This document shows, piece after piece, positions 9,048 through 18,510 of a stretch of 64,000 bases of DNA. This DNA is from JBECKS01 sp964557005 (GTDB lineage: Bacteria > Pseudomonadota > Gammaproteobacteria > Pseudomonadales > JBECKS01). Both the position numbers and the translations under genes were made by a program. How positions within the stretch are numbered: the stretch's first letter is position 1; the number at the start of each line of letters is the position of its first letter. The stretch spans positions 156,734 through 220,733 of the forward strand of contig CAZKYI010000004.1 of the NCBI GenBank assembly GCA_964557005.1, in the 5' to 3' direction. Under the pieces are notes generated by a model. The model was not told where the DNA came from and searched no databases. It saw only the letters and a program-made list of their open reading frames with translations.

Positions 9048-9971
9048 CTAATCACCATGACCTCTAAGCACCTGACCGAGATGCTGGCGCTCATACTCCT
9101 GTATGCGGTTTTTGTAATGACTGACGGTTTGCGATGAAAGTACGCTGTGTGTGTCATCTCTCAGTTCTGCATTTAATTGATCAGCCAATCGTCTGGCAAT
9201 ATCAAGCATCAATTCAAGTACGAACACACGTTTGCTGATTTGGGAAAGGCGCATAAAAAAAGTAACGCCCTTGATATTTTGTTGCGGCAGATTTTCGATA
9301 TTGAAGGTGCCAGGATTCAAGGCATTGGCCATGCTGAAAATAATTGCGCCCTGCCCATTGGATTGTTCATGGCGATGAAAAATGTTCATCTCGCCATAAC
9401 GCAAACCAAACGCAAGCACAGCTTCCAGTAAATCCTCACCTGCAATTTCATCTTCACCCTTGGCGATGACATTGATACTTAGAACTACCTCAGGCAAATC
9501 ACGCACCTTTTCTTTCAAACTGACACGTTCACTTTCTTCTGTGTGGTGAAACAAATCCCTTTGCGGTTTTGCTGCTGGCATTTCAAGCGCATGGGCAACC
9601 TGATTCAAATCTTCTTCAATGGCCGATGTATCTTCTGTTTCCTCCACATCAAACGCTTCATCGGCTTCATTATCTATTTTTATGGATTTTGCTTTACTGG
9701 CAGTCATCAAAATATCCAGCGGTTCATTGAATGTCGGTGCAACTTTTTCACCGTAATTTTTTACCCGCGCACCACCATTAGGAAGTTCGGCCGACAGGGC
9801 TTCCTGCACCTCATCATATTCCTGTGCAAGTTGCGCATGGGATTTTCTATCCACGCGCACTTTCAGTTGTGTTTTTCTGTTATGTTGAAAACGTCTGACT
9901 CCATCAAATGCTATCGCCACGAAAACCAGTGCACCTATCAGCATCAAGAGTTCACGAATACCAAAACCCAT
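9048..9971 (-). CDS. zipA: Cell division protein ZipA
   Basis: 307 residues. The start MGFGIRELLMLIGALVFVAIAF is an N-terminal membrane anchor of ZipA type, followed by a basic stretch, an acidic low-complexity linker (about 70-150), and the C-terminal FtsZ-binding domain (about 165-300). It tethers FtsZ filaments to the inner membrane. The ATG at 9971 has a GAGGA Shine-Dalgarno 8 bases upstream, while an in-frame TTG two codons earlier is less likely. The gene lies 11 bases after smc and 5 before ligA. Confidence 0.93.
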   Translation of the reverse strand: MGFGIRELLMLIGALVFVAIAFDGVRRFQHNRKTQLKVRVDRKSHAQLAQEYDEVQEALSAELPNGGARVKNYGEKVAPTFNEPLDILMTASKAKSIKIDNEADEAFDVEETEDTSAIEEDLNQVAHALEMPAAKPQRDLFHHTEESERVSLKEKVRDLPEVVLSINVIAKGEDEIAGEDLLEAVLAFGLRYGEMNIFHRHEQSNGQGAIIFSMANALNPGTFNIENLPQQNIKGVTFFMRLSQISKRVFVLELMLDIARRLADQLNAELRDDTHSVLSSQTVSHYKNRIQEYERQHLGQVLRGHGD

Positions 9972-9982
9972 TAGCAAATCCT

Positions 9983-12900
9983 CTAATCAGCAGCCATTTT
10001 TGCAGCTTCATCTACATCAACCGCCACAATGCGCGAACAACCCGGCTCGTGCATGGTAACGCCCATCAGGAAGTGCGCCATTTCCATACTCACCTTGTTA
10101 TGCGTAATGTAAATAAACTGTATTTGTTGTGACATCTCTTCAACCATTCTGCAATAGCGATTGACGTTGGCATCATCCAGCGGTGCGTCAACCTCATCGA
10201 GAATACAGAAAGGCGCAGGATTCAACTGGAAAATTGAAAACACCAGCGCAATTGCCGTCATCGCCTTCTCACCACCTGAAAGCAAATGAATGGTACTGTT
10301 TCGTTTGCCGGGTGGCCGCGCCATGATGGTTACACCCGTATCGAGCAGGTTATCGCCTGTGAGTTCCAGATAGGCATGGCCACCGCCCAGCAATTTTGGA
10401 AACAATGCCTGTAAACCAGTGTTGAGTTTGTCGAAAGTTTCCTTGAAGCGTGTACGTGTTTCCTGATCAATTTTGCGAATCGCTGATTCAAGTGTATCGA
10501 GTGCTTCAACCAGATCAGCATTTTGTGCGTCGAGATACATTTTACGTTCTGATTCGCTTTCATATTCGTCAATCGCGGTCATGTTAATTTGACCGAGACG
10601 CTGTATTTTCCCTTGCAAGATTTCCAGATCGTTCTTCCACAAATTGATGTCGGCATGTTCGGGAAGTTCTTCGAGCAAGGTTTCTTTTTTATATTCCGAT
10701 TTGGCAAGCAATTCTTCTACATTCTGAATCTGAACCTTGTTACCTTGCCAATCCATGCGTTGCTTTTCAAGTTTGCTGCGTACTTCATTGGCTTCCATTT
10801 CGGCGTGATTGCGTTGTTTTTCCAGTTCGCGCAAGGCGTGATCCACTTCACCGAGTTTTGCGCGTGACTGATTACGTTTTTCCTGGGATTTGACTTGCTG
10901 TTCCAGAAAGTTATCGAGTTCTTCATGCAGATTGCTGGCAGGTTCATCGACTTCTTTTAATTGCTCCAGCAGCAATACTTTTCTTTCCTGCAAGGTACTT
11001 TCCTGTGAATGTAAACGCGCCATCGCTTCACGCGTTGAATCGAGTTGTGTGCGGAAAGTTTCACTTTGCACCACCGCAAGATGTGCTGCATCTCTATCCT
11101 TACGCGCCTGCTCGCGGCTTTGTTCCAGTGTTTGGCGCACCGAATCGCGTTCCTTTAACAAAACTTCACGATGTGCTGCATCTTTTTCCATGCTGTCCAA
11201 AGCTGTTTGCAGTGCCTTGCGCGATTCAGACAAATTCGCCTGTTCAGAAACAAGATGTTCCTTGCAATCTTTCAGTTCTTTATCGACAGCTTCCTTGCGT
11301 GAAGCAAATTCCTCAACACGCGCACGACGTGCACTTAAGTCGGATTTCGCATCACTGAGTTGCTTGCTGGCATCACGCACCTGTTTTTGATGTTCTTCAC
11401 GTGCCTGTTCTTTTTGCTTGAGCGCTTCACGCTGTTCAGAAAGGTGCTTGCCTTGTTGTTCAATGCCTGCTTCAAGTGTAACGATTTTTTCCGAAAGCTG
11501 TTTCAATTCCTGCTCACGTTCCAGCACGCTGCTTCCGGAATTTTTATCTTTCACCACTTTGAGCCAGTTGTTACCCAGCCACAGACCATCTTTACATACG
11601 ACGGATTCGCTGCCGTCCAGTTGCCCACGCAAACTCAGGGCTTGTTCCAGTGTTTCAACTGCATAAACACCTTGGAGATTGGCAGGCAATGTGCCACCAC
11701 TCACCAAACTATTCAGTAAAGTTGCCTTGTTGCGATTCGCCGCATCATTGGCTGAAACAGAAGCTAACAGAATATTCAAATTGCCATGCTGTAATTGCGC
11801 GGCCAGTTTAACAATCGGATCAACCTCGCCTTCGCAGCAAATCGCTTGCAGTGAATCACCGAGCACAGTTTCCAGAGCTTTTTCCCAACCCGCTTGCACT
11901 TGTAATTGTTCTGACAGACGTTTGTTTTTCGCAAGCCCTTGCGTGTTGAGCCACTCAATCAAACCTTTGTCCTGATTTTTGGCGGCCTGTTGCAAGGCTT
12001 CCAGAGAAGCATGACGGCCTTGCGCTTTTTGCAGTTCGCTACGCTTTTGGTTTAGCTCATCGCCGAGTTGTTGAAGGGTGTCTCTCAATTCATTGATGGC
12101 AGAAACAAAACCTTCTCCAGTTTGAATCAGGTGTTCAACAACACCTTCCTGTTCCTTGCAGGTGTGTTGCAAATCGAGCATTTCCTGTTCGAGCGGCCCT
12201 GCCACCAGTGTTTCGGCTTCTTTTTGCAGACGTTGAATACGTTCACCCAAACGCTGAATACTTTGATCCAGATGTTTGATTTTGCTTTGTTCAACTTCCG
12301 ATGTTCTGCGTGGTTCAGCTGCCTGCTGATTGAATTCGTCCCAGCGTTGTTGCCATTGCTGCATCGATTCTTCCGCATGACTGAGTTGTTGCGAAGCAGC
12401 CTGTTCCTTTTGCTTGAGGATTTGCAGCTCAGGGTCGGCGGTTTTAAGGCTTTCCTGTAACTGGTTGATTTTGATTTCATCATCACGCAAATGCTGGGTG
12501 GTTTCTTTCAGGTTGGCTTCGGTTTGCTCTATGTCCTGATGCAGTTGCTGATGTCTTTGTTTTTGGTGCTGAATGGTTTGCTGCAAGGCAGAAATCTGTG
12601 ACTGAATACCGTAATACTCTCTTTCAATTTCGCTGTGCCTGTCATTGAGTTCGGTATGCAATTCACGCTGCTTTTCGATGCCTGTTTCTGCGGATTGCCG
12701 GTCGGCTTGTCTGGCTTCAAATTGCACTTCCAGCTCCCGAATTCTGGCTTCGATTTCCTGAATCGCATTGTGAATGTGTCGCCAGTTCAAGGAATGTAAT
12801 TGCGCTTCGAGCAGGCGCTCTTCGGCTTTGTATTCTTTATATTTTTCTGCGTTTTTGGCTTGTCGTTGTAAACGCTCCAGCTGGCGACCGAGTTCCTCAC

Positions 12901-13492
12901 GCAAGTCTTCAAGGCGTTCAAGATTTTCGCGCGTTCTGCGCATACGGTTTTCGGTGTCGCGTCGTCTTTCCTTGTACTTGGAAATCCCCGCCGCTTCTTC
13001 AATGAAAATGCGCAAATCTTCAGGCTTCGCTTCAATCAGCCGTGAAATCATGCCCTGCTCGATAATCGCGTAAGAGCGTGGCCCCAGACCCGTGCCCAAA
13101 AATATGTCGGTAATATCTTTTCTGCGACATTTCACTCCGTTCAGGTAATAGCTGCTCTGTGCATCACGGGTAACCTGACGCTTGACAGAAATCTCGGCAT
13201 ATTTGGCATATTCACCGCCGACCTTGCCTTCGCTGTTGTCAAAAATCAGTTCAATGGAGGCTTGTGCAACAGGCTTGCGCGAATTGGAGCCATTGAAGAT
13301 GACATCGGTCATATCTTCACCGCGCAGGTTCTTGGCAGAGCTTTCTCCCATCACCCAGCGCACGGCATCGATGACATTGGATTTTCCACAACCGTTGGGG
13401 CCGACAATGGCGGTCAGGTTGCTGGAAAAGTCGATGGTGGTGGGATCAACGAAGGATTTGAATCCAGATAATTTGATATTTTTTAATCGCAT
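9983..13492 (-). CDS. smc: Chromosome partition protein Smc
   Basis: 1169 residues with the full SMC plan: N-terminal head with Walker A GPNGCGKSNV (about residues 30-40), long coiled coil, hinge (about 520-640), returning coiled coil, and C-terminal head with signature LLSGGEKAM and Walker B CILDEVDAPLDD. It organises and condenses the chromosome. The presence of SMC rather than MukB separates this organism from enteric and Vibrio-type gammaproteobacteria. The ATG at 13492 (MRLKNIKLSGFKSF) matches the family start. A TTG two codons upstream is possible but unlikely. Confidence 0.97.
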   Translation of the reverse strand: MRLKNIKLSGFKSFVDPTTIDFSSNLTAIVGPNGCGKSNVIDAVRWVMGESSAKNLRGEDMTDVIFNGSNSRKPVAQASIELIFDNSEGKVGGEYAKYAEISVKRQVTRDAQSSYYLNGVKCRRKDITDIFLGTGLGPRSYAIIEQGMISRLIEAKPEDLRIFIEEAAGISKYKERRRDTENRMRRTRENLERLEDLREELGRQLERLQRQAKNAEKYKEYKAEERLLEAQLHSLNWRHIHNAIQEIEARIRELEVQFEARQADRQSAETGIEKQRELHTELNDRHSEIEREYYGIQSQISALQQTIQHQKQRHQQLHQDIEQTEANLKETTQHLRDDEIKINQLQESLKTADPELQILKQKEQAASQQLSHAEESMQQWQQRWDEFNQQAAEPRRTSEVEQSKIKHLDQSIQRLGERIQRLQKEAETLVAGPLEQEMLDLQHTCKEQEGVVEHLIQTGEGFVSAINELRDTLQQLGDELNQKRSELQKAQGRHASLEALQQAAKNQDKGLIEWLNTQGLAKNKRLSEQLQVQAGWEKALETVLGDSLQAICCEGEVDPIVKLAAQLQHGNLNILLASVSANDAANRNKATLLNSLVSGGTLPANLQGVYAVETLEQALSLRGQLDGSESVVCKDGLWLGNNWLKVVKDKNSGSSVLEREQELKQLSEKIVTLEAGIEQQGKHLSEQREALKQKEQAREEHQKQVRDASKQLSDAKSDLSARRARVEEFASRKEAVDKELKDCKEHLVSEQANLSESRKALQTALDSMEKDAAHREVLLKERDSVRQTLEQSREQARKDRDAAHLAVVQSETFRTQLDSTREAMARLHSQESTLQERKVLLLEQLKEVDEPASNLHEELDNFLEQQVKSQEKRNQSRAKLGEVDHALRELEKQRNHAEMEANEVRSKLEKQRMDWQGNKVQIQNVEELLAKSEYKKETLLEELPEHADINLWKNDLEILQGKIQRLGQINMTAIDEYESESERKMYLDAQNADLVEALDTLESAIRKIDQETRTRFKETFDKLNTGLQALFPKLLGGGHAYLELTGDNLLDTGVTIMARPPGKRNSTIHLLSGGEKAMTAIALVFSIFQLNPAPFCILDEVDAPLDDANVNRYCRMVEEMSQQIQFIYITHNKVSMEMAHFLMGVTMHEPGCSRIVAVDVDEAAKMAAD

Positions 13493-13589
13493 GAACAACT
13501 GCTACCTTGTACGAACCTGCTGGTTCCAACTCAAATAAAAATAGATATAAAACAATCACTTAAACGCGAAAGTTCAAGTAGATAAAAAC

Positions 13590-13635
13590 GCTTTTTTCAG
13601 GGTGCGCAACAGCCTGCGCAGTGTAGCGAAAAAGC
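13590..13635 (-). terminator. Imperfect hairpin between ggt and smc
   Basis: GCTTTTT at 13590-13596 pairs with AAAAAGC at 13629-13635, and TGCGCA at 13603-13608 pairs with TGCGCA at 13615-13620, giving a nested but interrupted stem. It sits between the ggt stop and the smc start. It could end ggt transcription, but no clean U-run follows the stem, so this is a weak call. Confidence 0.3.
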
Positions 13636-13663
13636 ATGACCAACACTAGCGCGTGCCCCTTGG

Positions 13664-15340
13664 CTAATAAGCCGCTGCGCCGCTTCTTCTGCGCGTATCA
13701 TTCACTGCTTGCCAGCCTTGCTCACTCGATAAAATCGAGTTGGTCGCGCCCAAAGGATAATCACTCACCACAAAATTGTGATGCCCTTTTTGCCGGAGCA
13801 ATTTCAGACTATCGGGCGAAATACCATAGGCTTCATACTGAACATTATCGGGCTGCCATTGATGGTGAAATCGAGGTGCCGAAACGGCTTCATCAAGGCT
13901 CATATCAAACGCCAACACATTGAGAATCACCTGCAAGGTGCTGGTGATAATGGTAGAACCCCCTGGAGAACCAGTAATGAGCAAAGGCTTGCCATTTTTA
14001 TTCACGATGGTGGGCGACATGGAGCTGAGCATGCGCTTGCCAGGTGCTATGGCATTGGCTTCATTGCCCAACAAGCCATAGGCATTGGCTGCCCCGGGTT
14101 TGGCTGAAAAATCGTCCATTTCATTGTTGAGCAAAAAGCCCGCACCCCGCACCACCCGTTTATTGCCGTAGGAAAAATTCAAGGTGGTAGTCACTGAAAC
14201 CACATTGCCTTCGGCATCGGCCACAGAAAAATGCGTGGTGTCCCGCCCTTCTTTTGGCCAAATGCCCGCAGCCATGGTGCTGCTGTCACCCGCCTTGTTC
14301 ATACGAAAATCCTTGAAGCGCTGCTTTGCGTAGTCCTTACTCATCAACTTGTTCAAAGGCACTTCATAAAAATCGGTGTCGCCCAAATGCACGGCACGAT
14401 CGGCAAACGCTCGACGCTGCGCTTCTACCAGCAAATGAATGTAATCGGCACTGTGCCAGCCAAGTGCCTGCAAATCCCAAGGCTCGAGCATATTGAGCAT
14501 TTGCACAATCAACACGCCGCCAGAAGAGGAAGGCGGCATGGAAATAATCTCGGCATCGTGGAATTTTCCTTTAACAGGTTCGCGCCATACCGATTGATAA
14601 TTTTTCAAATCCTCCAGCGAAATCACACCGTTGCCACGCTGCATTTCTGCCACAATCAATTCCGCAGTGCGTCCTTCATAAAATCCTGCCCGACCTGAAT
14701 GTGAAATACGTTTCAAGGTTTTTGCCAAATCTTTTTGCTTCCACAGGAAACCTTGTGGATGTGTGCTGCCATTTTGTGTAAACACCTCAAGGCTGGCTTT
14801 TGAAATCTGAAATTTTTGTTGTTGTTGTTTTAATTCCTGCGCCAGTGCCTGATCAACCACAAAGCCTTTTTCAGCCAGTTGAATGGCAGGCGCCAAAACT
14901 GCCTTGCGTGACAGCCGCCCGAAAGTTTCATGGAATTTTAACAAGCCATCTACTGTGCCCGGCACACCTGAAGCCAGATGGGTATCCGTACTTAAACCCT
15001 TAATCACATTTCCTTTTTCATCTTGAAACATACTTTGCGTGGCTGCCAATGGTGCAACTTCGCGCGCATCGAGCGCATAAGCCTTGCCTTGTTTATCCTG
15101 ATAAAGAATGAAAGTACCGCCACCCAGATTTCCCGCAGAAGGGTGTGTTACAGCCAGCGCAAACGCTGTGGCAACCGCAGCATCAGCGGCATTGCCACCT
15201 TGCCGCATGATGTCAACACCTGCTTGAGAAGCCAGCAATGAACCAGAACTGACTGCACCGTGTTTCCCGATAACCGCTGCATGAGCAGGATTTAGAAAAA
15301 ATACAGCAATGAAAAAAAGAGCAAAACCTCTAGTTTTCAT
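13664..15340 (-). CDS. ggt: Gamma-glutamyltransferase
   Basis: 558 residues from the chosen start. Periplasmic enzyme that hydrolyses glutathione and transfers gamma-glutamyl groups. A signal peptide (MKTRGFALFFIAVFFLNPAHA) precedes the large-subunit sequence. The autoprocessing and nucleophilic threonine is Thr368 in DTTHFSV, and the small subunit keeps the SSMSPTIV and GSPGGSTI motifs. The ATG at 15340 has AAGGA 8 bases upstream and overlaps the DUF1232 gene by 11 bases. A start 15 codons earlier would bury the signal peptide. Probably the last gene of rmuC-DUF1232-ggt. Confidence 0.94.
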   Translation of the reverse strand: MKTRGFALFFIAVFFLNPAHAAVIGKHGAVSSGSLLASQAGVDIMRQGGNAADAAVATAFALAVTHPSAGNLGGGTFILYQDKQGKAYALDAREVAPLAATQSMFQDEKGNVIKGLSTDTHLASGVPGTVDGLLKFHETFGRLSRKAVLAPAIQLAEKGFVVDQALAQELKQQQQKFQISKASLEVFTQNGSTHPQGFLWKQKDLAKTLKRISHSGRAGFYEGRTAELIVAEMQRGNGVISLEDLKNYQSVWREPVKGKFHDAEIISMPPSSSGGVLIVQMLNMLEPWDLQALGWHSADYIHLLVEAQRRAFADRAVHLGDTDFYEVPLNKLMSKDYAKQRFKDFRMNKAGDSSTMAAGIWPKEGRDTTHFSVADAEGNVVSVTTTLNFSYGNKRVVRGAGFLLNNEMDDFSAKPGAANAYGLLGNEANAIAPGKRMLSSMSPTIVNKNGKPLLITGSPGGSTIITSTLQVILNVLAFDMSLDEAVSAPRFHHQWQPDNVQYEAYGISPDSLKLLRQKGHHNFVVSDYPLGATNSILSSEQGWQAVNDTRRRSGAAAY

Positions 15341-15731
15341 GTTCAACATCCTTGCCTTCCATTTCCCAAACAATAAAACGATCAATTTCCTGCTTGAAGG
15401 TTTTTATCACAAAAGCAAGCACGGCCATATCATCAATAAAACCAAAACCAGTTACAAAATCGGGAATGGCATCCATCGGGCTCAAAAAATAAATCAGCGC
15501 AGCGACAATGCTTACCATGCTGCGAATCGCTATTTCCCGATATTCTCCCCCTGCATAAGCAGCTACCAAACGCAGCAAGGTATATAAATCATCGAGACTG
15601 TGTGAAATTTTTTCCTTGCTTTTCTGGATTTTTTCTTCAACCGCCTGATTGAGATTAAGTAAATCTTTCGTGTTTTGCAGTTGAATGCGCGCCCTGATTT
15701 TTGCCTGCTCAAAAGTCTCGGTGAATTTCAT
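15330..15731 (-). CDS. YkvA/DUF1232 family protein
   Basis: 133 residues. The central SPMDAIPDFVTGFGFIDD is the conserved core of the YkvA/DUF1232 family, and the flanking hydrophobic stretch suggests membrane association. Function is unknown for the family. It overlaps rmuC by one base (TAATG) at its start and ggt by 11 bases at its end, so all three genes are probably on one transcript. Confidence 0.82.
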   Translation of the reverse strand: MKFTETFEQAKIRARIQLQNTKDLLNLNQAVEEKIQKSKEKISHSLDDLYTLLRLVAAYAGGEYREIAIRSMVSIVAALIYFLSPMDAIPDFVTGFGFIDDMAVLAFVIKTFKQEIDRFIVWEMEGKDVEHEN

Positions 15732-17089
15732 TACGCTTCCTCTTGTTCATCTTCATCCGTCTCCACGAGATGTTCAGGCAACGCCTTGCTTGCCTTGGCA
15801 CCCATGCGTTTCAGTTTTTCAGTTTGCCCGATAAGATTACCGCGCCCGTCTTTTAATTTGTTCATGCCATCATTCCATGCGCCTTCAACCTGTTTGATTC
15901 TCTGGCCAATGCTTTCCATATCTGCCACAAAACCAACAAATTTGTCGTGCATTTTTCCTGCCTGTAGTGCGATGTCCCTGGCATTCTGATTTTGTTTTTC
16001 AGTGCGCCAGATGTGATGAATGGTGCGCAACATCACCAGTAAATTGGAAGGACTGACGATAAAAATATTTTTTTCCATCGCCGAGCGGTGCAAATTTCCA
16101 TCGGCCTGCATCGCTAACAAAAATGCTGCTTCGATGGGCATGAACATCACCACGAAATCGAGCGTATTCACGGATTCTATTTTTTCATAACCAGTTTCAC
16201 TGAGTTTTTTCACATGGCTTTTGACCGAATCCAGATGCTCATTCAGTGCTTTTTGTTGCACGGCGGCATCATCACTGCTGCAATACTGTTCATACGCGGT
16301 AAGCGATACTTTCGAATCGACAATAATGCTTTTATTTTCTGGCAGGCGAATCAATACATCGGGGCGATAACGCTGGCGCTCCCCATCACCACTGCTGTTG
16401 GTAAATGAACTTTGTGTTTCATATTCACGACCTTTTTCCAAACCACTTTGTTCAAGAATGGTTTCCAGCACCAATTCACCCCAACTGCCCTGCACTTGCG
16501 AATCCCCCTTGAGTGCCTTGGTAAGATTGTGTGCATCTTCACTGAGTTGGGTGTTGAGTGTGTGTAATTGTTTGATTTGTTCAAACAGACTGAGCCGATC
16601 ACGGCTTTCCTTGTCATAGGTGTCTTCCACTTTTTTCCTGAATTCCTTGAGCTGCTCACGCAGCGGATTCATCAGGTTTTCCAGATTGTCTTTATTCTGT
16701 TGGGTAAATTTCTGGCTCTTTTCTTCCATAATGGCATTGGCCAGATTCTGAAATTCAGCTTTCAAGGTTTGCTGGGCTTGCTGAAGAAGCTCGATTTTTT
16801 CTTCCGCCTGCCGTGCCTGTGCTTCGAGCAAGGCTTCACTGCGCTGTAGTTTTTGCACCGCTTCCAGATATTTGGCGCGTTCTGCTTCCAATGCCTGTTT
16901 GCTTTCCATGAGCTGTTGCTGTTGCGCTTGTAATTGCGTGCGCAGGTTTTCCCTTTCGGTGATGTCCTGAATTAACTGCGGATTATGCGGGGTATTTCTG
17001 GAGAGCCTGAACACCAAATAGAGCAACAACATCAGCGCCAGAGCTGAAAGACTTAAAATAATGATGGAAACAAGCGTATTGGAAAGCAT
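15731..17089 (-). CDS. rmuC: DNA recombination protein RmuC
   Basis: 452 residues. N-terminal transmembrane helix (about 6-26), then a long coiled coil (about 40-190) and the RmuC domain (about 200-420) with KGDSQVQGSWGELVLE, YRPDVLIRLPENK and IIVDSKVSL, a PD-(D/E)XK-nuclease-like core. RmuC limits recombination at inverted repeats in E. coli by an unresolved mechanism. First gene of the three-gene stretch with DUF1232 and ggt. The C-terminus is acidic (ETDEDEQEEA). Confidence 0.93.
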   Translation of the reverse strand: MLSNTLVSIIILSLSALALMLLLYLVFRLSRNTPHNPQLIQDITERENLRTQLQAQQQQLMESKQALEAERAKYLEAVQKLQRSEALLEAQARQAEEKIELLQQAQQTLKAEFQNLANAIMEEKSQKFTQQNKDNLENLMNPLREQLKEFRKKVEDTYDKESRDRLSLFEQIKQLHTLNTQLSEDAHNLTKALKGDSQVQGSWGELVLETILEQSGLEKGREYETQSSFTNSSGDGERQRYRPDVLIRLPENKSIIVDSKVSLTAYEQYCSSDDAAVQQKALNEHLDSVKSHVKKLSETGYEKIESVNTLDFVVMFMPIEAAFLLAMQADGNLHRSAMEKNIFIVSPSNLLVMLRTIHHIWRTEKQNQNARDIALQAGKMHDKFVGFVADMESIGQRIKQVEGAWNDGMNKLKDGRGNLIGQTEKLKRMGAKASKALPEHLVETDEDEQEEA

Positions 17090-17154
17090 GGCAAGCGTAT
17101 AAGTGAAATATATGACCGTGAATTATAGGCGTGAACGCCTGAAAATAGACACTG

Positions 17155-17925
17155 CTATGCAGGGCAACCCACCAGGTAAGGTACTCTATACGGCAACATG
17201 GGATGCCAAACATAACCAATATCCCACTGATAGTCCGCTGCGGCCAGATGTTTTGTCATGGCTGCCATTTCAGCTTTGGAATAAGTACGCAAACAGGACA
17301 CTGTACCATCCCACCAAAAAACAAGAGGGATTACTGGAATCACGTAGGTGAACAACAGTTGCTTCCAGTCTGGTTTGGTGAAAGGCATTAGCAAAAAGGC
17401 AGCAATGGGTAAGAAAATCATGCCTAGCCAGGCAGGCAAGGTATTATTCGTGATTTCAAAAATAGCAATGGGCTGACGCTTGTTGAAAGCATCTTCGAGA
17501 ATACCTTGTGCAAGATATTCTGGCATGTGATGAAAACCGAGCAGCATGGTACGCACACCTTGAAAGGACTCTGGCACGTTGGTGGCATCCACCGAATCAA
17601 CAAGGTAGCGAATATTTTCTATGGCATTGAAATGCTCAGCGGCTTTCAGATTGGGGAACAGGTCGGTCATACACAGCCTTATGTCACTGCTGTAATTTTT
17701 GCGCAAATCATCCAGTACCATCGGCATGGCACCACCACCGCCAGAGCACAAATCATAAATTTCTGTTTGGCCAGTTTTTTTGAATACTTCAATCATGCGC
17801 GGGGTAATGATTTTTTTGAACATCAGAATTTTTTGAATCAGATACAAAAAATTGGTGATGGCATCACGAATAAATTCAGGCGTTTGCGGTAAATCAATAA
17901 TTTCAAAGTGTTGTTTGCGCTTCAT
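17155..17925 (-). CDS. Class I SAM-dependent methyltransferase-like protein with membrane segments
   Basis: 256 residues. The N-terminal half looks like a Rossmann methyltransferase: motif I is YDLCSGGGGAMP (about residues 56-67), an acidic turn follows in CMTDLFPN, and a motif IV-like loop is MLLGFHHMPE. The C-terminal half contains two hydrophobic segments (about 163-185 and 195-212) rather than a second domain. The substrate is not evident. A GAGGA ribosome site lies 9 bases before the ATG. It is the first minus-strand gene next to the DnaA-box region and is 65 bases from rmuC. Confidence 0.65.
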   Translation of the reverse strand: MKRKQHFEIIDLPQTPEFIRDAITNFLYLIQKILMFKKIITPRMIEVFKKTGQTEIYDLCSGGGGAMPMVLDDLRKNYSSDIRLCMTDLFPNLKAAEHFNAIENIRYLVDSVDATNVPESFQGVRTMLLGFHHMPEYLAQGILEDAFNKRQPIAIFEITNNTLPAWLGMIFLPIAAFLLMPFTKPDWKQLLFTYVIPVIPLVFWWDGTVSCLRTYSKAEMAAMTKHLAAADYQWDIGYVWHPMLPYRVPYLVGCPA

Positions 17926-18510
17926 GGATTTGTATCCTCTTTTGTAATCAGGAAAACTGATACTATTCTATAGGTATTCCATATTCCTCACCCTGTGGAT
18001 AAATCTGTGGAAAAAATTCCCCCACAAACCAAAGGGTTTCTCATTTAGTTATTTCTCTGCATTTGTACAAATTTTATTCAAGATGCTTTCTTTATAATCA
18101 ATAACTTACAATGCCTAGTTAAAGTTAATAACTGACTTTAACTGCTAACTGGCTCATTTGCTCAGGCAAGCGTGCTGTTGATAACTTGAATTTTGATATG
18201 CATATATGAAACGCTTCTGTACACAATCACTAAAAATTGTTCGTTTTTTAATCAAATTTCGGGGTTTGCTTAAAGCCTCACCAAGCTACTGCGGTTTTCC
18301 ACAGAAAATGTGGATAAGTTTGAGGATAAACCCGCGATTCAGGCTGCCAAGCCTTGCAAGGATTAGAAAGCAGTCAATTTGATTATATTTTGAGCACAAG
18401 TTAAAAATACTTTTATTTTCAATAAGTTAGATTGTTTTTCGTGCTTGAAAACAGGTATTTATGGTGTGCGTTGAAGCCAAAATCGGCCAGCGCCCCACGA
18501 ATGTGCATAA
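17926..18510. other. Gene-free A+T-rich region with five DnaA boxes (origin-like or DnaA-titrating)
   Basis: No open frame in these 585 bases looks like a gene. Five 9-mers match the DnaA box TTWTNCACA on one strand or the other: TGTGGATAA at 17994-18002, TGTGGAAAA at 18006-18014, TTTTCCACA at 18295-18303, TGTGGATAA at 18309-18317 and TGTGCATAA at 18502-18510. They form two close pairs about 300 bases apart plus a single site. The stretch 18361-18440 is very A+T-rich and could be an unwinding element. No GATC site was seen, unlike enteric oriC. No dnaA, gidA or rpmH is in the window. Replication origin, DnaA reservoir or regulatory cluster are all possible. Confidence 0.55.

Noticed and set aside
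15341..15385. Longer N-terminus for Ggt
   Set aside because: The 15 extra residues would precede the signal peptide, while the ATG at 15340 has a well-placed AAGGA.
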